From Rhizomucor pusillus (lineage: Eukaryota; Mucoromycota; Mucoromycetes; Mucorales; Lichtheimiaceae): 64,000 bases of DNA. Made by a program: the position numbers and the translations under genes. This document shows positions 61,331-64,000 of the stretch, piece by piece (the first letter of the stretch is position 1; every line of letters starts with the position of its first letter). The stretch lies in NCBI GenBank assembly GCA_900175165.2, contig FWWN02000284.1, forward strand, positions 46,171 to 110,170, read 5' to 3'. Under the pieces are notes generated by a model. That model was not told where the DNA came from and searched no databases. It saw nothing but the letters and a program-made list of their open reading frames with translations.

Positions 61331-63304
61331 TTATGCTTTGAAGGAACGAATTGCATTGGCATTGCATGTCCGCATAGTTGGATATATACATCGCTTGTAA
61401 ATTTCGAGCAGCTTTTTAGAGAAATCTTGTCCCATTATAAAGGAATTCATATCTACCGGTCCATTCGAGAGCTGTTTGTCGATGCGATTGATGAGGTTGA
61501 GTGGTTGAATGAATGTAGATTTTTCGGGAAGCATTTTCAAAGCGTCGTCGATAGTTGTGATGTTTGTCCATTGTTCGGCCTTCAGATGGCTCAGGTCCAA
61601 AGATTTGGCTAGGATCGACAAACATTTTTGACGGCTTTGGCAGGTATAGGTTTTTTCTATCACAAGCTGTAGGATATAACTTGCCAAGTTTGCTTTGTCC
61701 TTGTATCGCAGGGTTTTCCGGGCTTGGCTTCGGTCAACGGCTAAAGGATGACAAGCGCGGAATCCTTGGGCGGCGAATCTTTTGGATTCGAATGACCATG
61801 TCTTTGATGCTGCCGATTTGCAATAGTTTCGAAGAAACCGTACTGACGAAATAACTTCAGGAGGGAGCAACCGAATAATAACGTCGTATTCAGTATCCAG
61901 AAGGATTCGTGAAACGGTTGATGATAATGCAGACCCTAAGAATGCTTTTCTATTGTTGCTACCTCGTTCTCCGCAGAAGCCCGCCTGTACTAGAAACTCG
62001 AGGTTGCCCCATCGAACGACTATCTCCCTCCAGGAGTTCCTGAACTCGTTTTTTTCGACCAATACAGCTGTTGGCTGCTCATCATACTTGCTAGATTTAG
62101 GTAAAGCGCAGTCATCGACATATTTATCATTTTGAACGTATGTGTCGATGTGGGTCACAAATATCCAGGACGTCTCACCCAGCAGTACGCATTCCACCAA
62201 GCTTTCGGATTTGTCTCTGATAAATTCATCGATGTGTTCTGCATCTGAGCCGGTAATTGCTAATATTGGTTCGTCGTCTATTTTCTTCCGGAGACGATAG
62301 TAGTATGCATTTGATTCGATACATTTATCCAATGCCTTCGGCAATTTGCATCCTGTCTGTAGCGGTTGGTTTCGAATTTGGGCTCTACCTGTTATTTACT
62401 TGGTAAGCACCACGGCGGATATAGACATATCCATAATAAACAAACCTGCTTCTATACTTAATATCTTCAAAGCGCGCTTGTACTCTGTTACGGGTCTTTT
62501 TACACTCGTAGGTGTCTGATGCGTGTCCTCGTGTGATCTTTTAAGGATTTGAAACATAAAGATCTCTCCCGGCTCTGTCTCACAAGCCGAAGCATTTTCC
62601 TCCGAGTTATCATCCTGGCTGACAGTGTCAGATTCCTGCAAAAATTTGGAGTTACCGCCTCGAGTTCTGTACTTCGCGTATAAACATACGCTTACTAGGT
62701 CATCAAATTGTTCGACTGTTATCTTTATGGACTTGCGGCCGGTTTGCAAAGCAGAGACTGCGTTGATCCATTTTCATGCAGTTTGAGGACGACACCGCAA
62801 GTTCAAATTTCCTGTCAAGTGTGGCCAAGCTCCTCAGAAGTCGTCGGATACTCTTCTTGGATACATCCGCTGTTTTCAAGAGCTGCAGACGCGTAACGAA
62901 AATGTATTGTTTTTCGAGACAAGCGCTAATCTTCACCGACGCGTCGTGACAGGTTGCAAAAATGCCGCAATCAATGCAGAGAGCTCGGGCTGTTCGCGCA
63001 GGAAAACGACATTGTTGTTCCATGGTCTGTACATTCAAATGCCATACGTTCCATGTCTTGCTTGCACACAGAAGAGCATAGGTCGCTTTGTTTACACATG
63101 CGAACTGGAGGCGATCGTGCCAACTTGTGAGACATTCGTAAATTTGATGGAAACATCAACCACCTGAAGAGGATATCGGTTCTTCTTTTTCTTTGGTGTG
63201 GATAAGGTAGACATTTTCGAATGACATGTGCTTGACAGCAGCGGATCTTCCAAAGTGGATGCCTGCTGCGGATCCATTTTTTCAATCAGCGACATAACAT
63301 GCAT
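61331..63304 (-). CDS. F-box-like protein, probably damaged by frameshifts
   Basis: The C-terminal 350 residues are one long open exon reading down to 61331 (PKALDKCIESNAYYYRLRKK, EIVVRWGNLEFLVQAGFCGE, EVISSVRFLRNYCKSAASKT). Two introns upstream are clean: GTTTGT at about 62445 joining to GRAQIRNQPLQTG, and GTAAGC near 62697. Further upstream an F-box-like start (NRYPLQVVDVSIKFTNVSQ) and its continuation (DRLQFACVNKATYALLCASK, VWHLNVQTMEQQCRFPARTA) are in different frames. A second frame change lies near 62790, before WINAVSALQTGRKSIKI. Start taken at 63304 (MHVMSLIEKMDPQQA). The function of the C-terminal domain is not recognised. Either recent pseudogenisation or base-calling errors would explain the shifts. 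Confidence 0.5.
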
Positions 63305-64000
63305 GAAGGCCAGCGTTAACGATGAGGTTTATTGTTGCAAAGGACGTCTTTTAATACTAAAAATAGCATAAAAATCAGAGTTCGCAGGTCTAAATGGATA
63401 ACAAAGACTTCCACAGTTTGTCTCTGAACATTGCTAAGAGGACTTGTAGCGCCGGAGTAACAGGAACTGCGAATTATGAACGCCAAGTTCAACTATGCGG
63501 AACGAATTCTGAAAGCGATGAACATATAAACAGTTGATAGATAGAGTTAATAAAGAGAAAGGATGATATTGTTTTATTGATAAATAAAATTTAAAGAGAG
63601 AAAGAAAAGAATGTTACAAAGTAATACAACAAGTTATGAGATAGAACGACAATACAGCCAGACTGCTCAAGAACCAACAGAACGTAGCACATATCAAGGA
63701 CCAAAAATAGAAGAATTTTTAAGAGAGGATCAGGATCTAGCTCCTTATAACAGCTCTCTTAAGAGAACTCTCGAAAGACTGTAATGAGCATGTACCACCG
63801 TCCATGCCGGAACCCAAATGTATACCGCCATGGAATGTAGATCCCTGTTCCCGTAAACGATGGTGGAACCCAAATGTATACCACAGAACGCTATCAGGGA
63901 GCTTTTTCAGAAAACTACCGCGACTGCCCCAGGCTCCAAACGGAGTGTGGAAGGCATAGAAGCTACGATGGCACGAAAGATAGAGAAACGAGAATGGGGA
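63305..64000. other. window end, no supported gene
   Basis: AT-rich, with a short direct repeat (next entry). Open frames are short. Nothing else seen. Confidence 0.4.
63809..63882. repeat. 18-bp direct repeat
   Basis: GGAACCCAAATGTATACC occurs at 63809-63826 and again at 63865-63882, 56 bp apart, in non-coding sequence. Confidence 0.75.

Overview
The window comes from a filamentous, early-diverging fungus, most likely Mucoromycota (Mucorales-like). The evidence is compact genes with many short introns (about 45-85 bp), fungal Zn2Cys6 and PAS factors, a GDP-mannose 4,6-dehydratase (fucose-containing walls are typical of this group), eukaryotic trafficking genes, and F-box and OTU-type remnants. 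I rebuilt the gene models by hand from splice sites, reading-frame continuity and family resemblance. No database search was run, so product names rest on recognised motifs.

Bases 1-41,000 are gene-dense. In order they hold: a SET-like 3' end; IMP3 (-); an unknown mitochondrial protein (+); VPS51 (+); a coding-like segment that runs in frame into a BAR-SH3 protein (+); a poly-Q/RS protein (-); a SWIM-RING E3 (+); MCM10 (+); a cyclin Y-like protein (+); SNF8/VPS22 (-); COG8 (+); a bacterial-type CMP kinase (-); UBR7/Mlo2 (-); MCM5 (+); a disordered protein with four basic motifs (-); a 2.5 kb spacer holding a 99-bp MITE; a Ser-rich disordered protein (+); 14-3-3 (+); FIG4 and SAC1 phosphoinositide phosphatases in tandem (+); and DPH6 (-). 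Spacers are often only 15-110 bp and several promoters are divergent.

Bases 41,000-49,200 are gene-poor and decayed. They contain an RGG-type reading frame with an apparent frameshift, one small spliced unknown gene, coiled-coil fragments, a tRNA-Ala(AGC), a frameshifted OTU-domain remnant of transposon type, and scattered coding-like pieces.

Bases 49,200-58,600 are again intact: a Zn2Cys6-PAS transcription factor, GMD, a TRAIP-like RING E3 with SUMO-interaction-like motifs, and a Pumilio RNA-binding protein. Bases 59,000-63,300 hold two F-box-type genes, one clearly a pseudogene and one with apparent frameshifts.

Functional themes are vesicle tethering and endosomal sorting (VPS51, COG8, SNF8), phosphoinositides (FIG4, SAC1, BAR-SH3), replication (MCM5, MCM10, TRAIP-like) and ubiquitin (SWIM-RING, UBR7, TRAIP-like, F-box). 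The most unusual items are a bacterial-family CMP kinase, three GC-AG introns each needed to restore a conserved motif, a COG8 tail controlled by one stop-containing intron, and a structured intron in the BAR gene.
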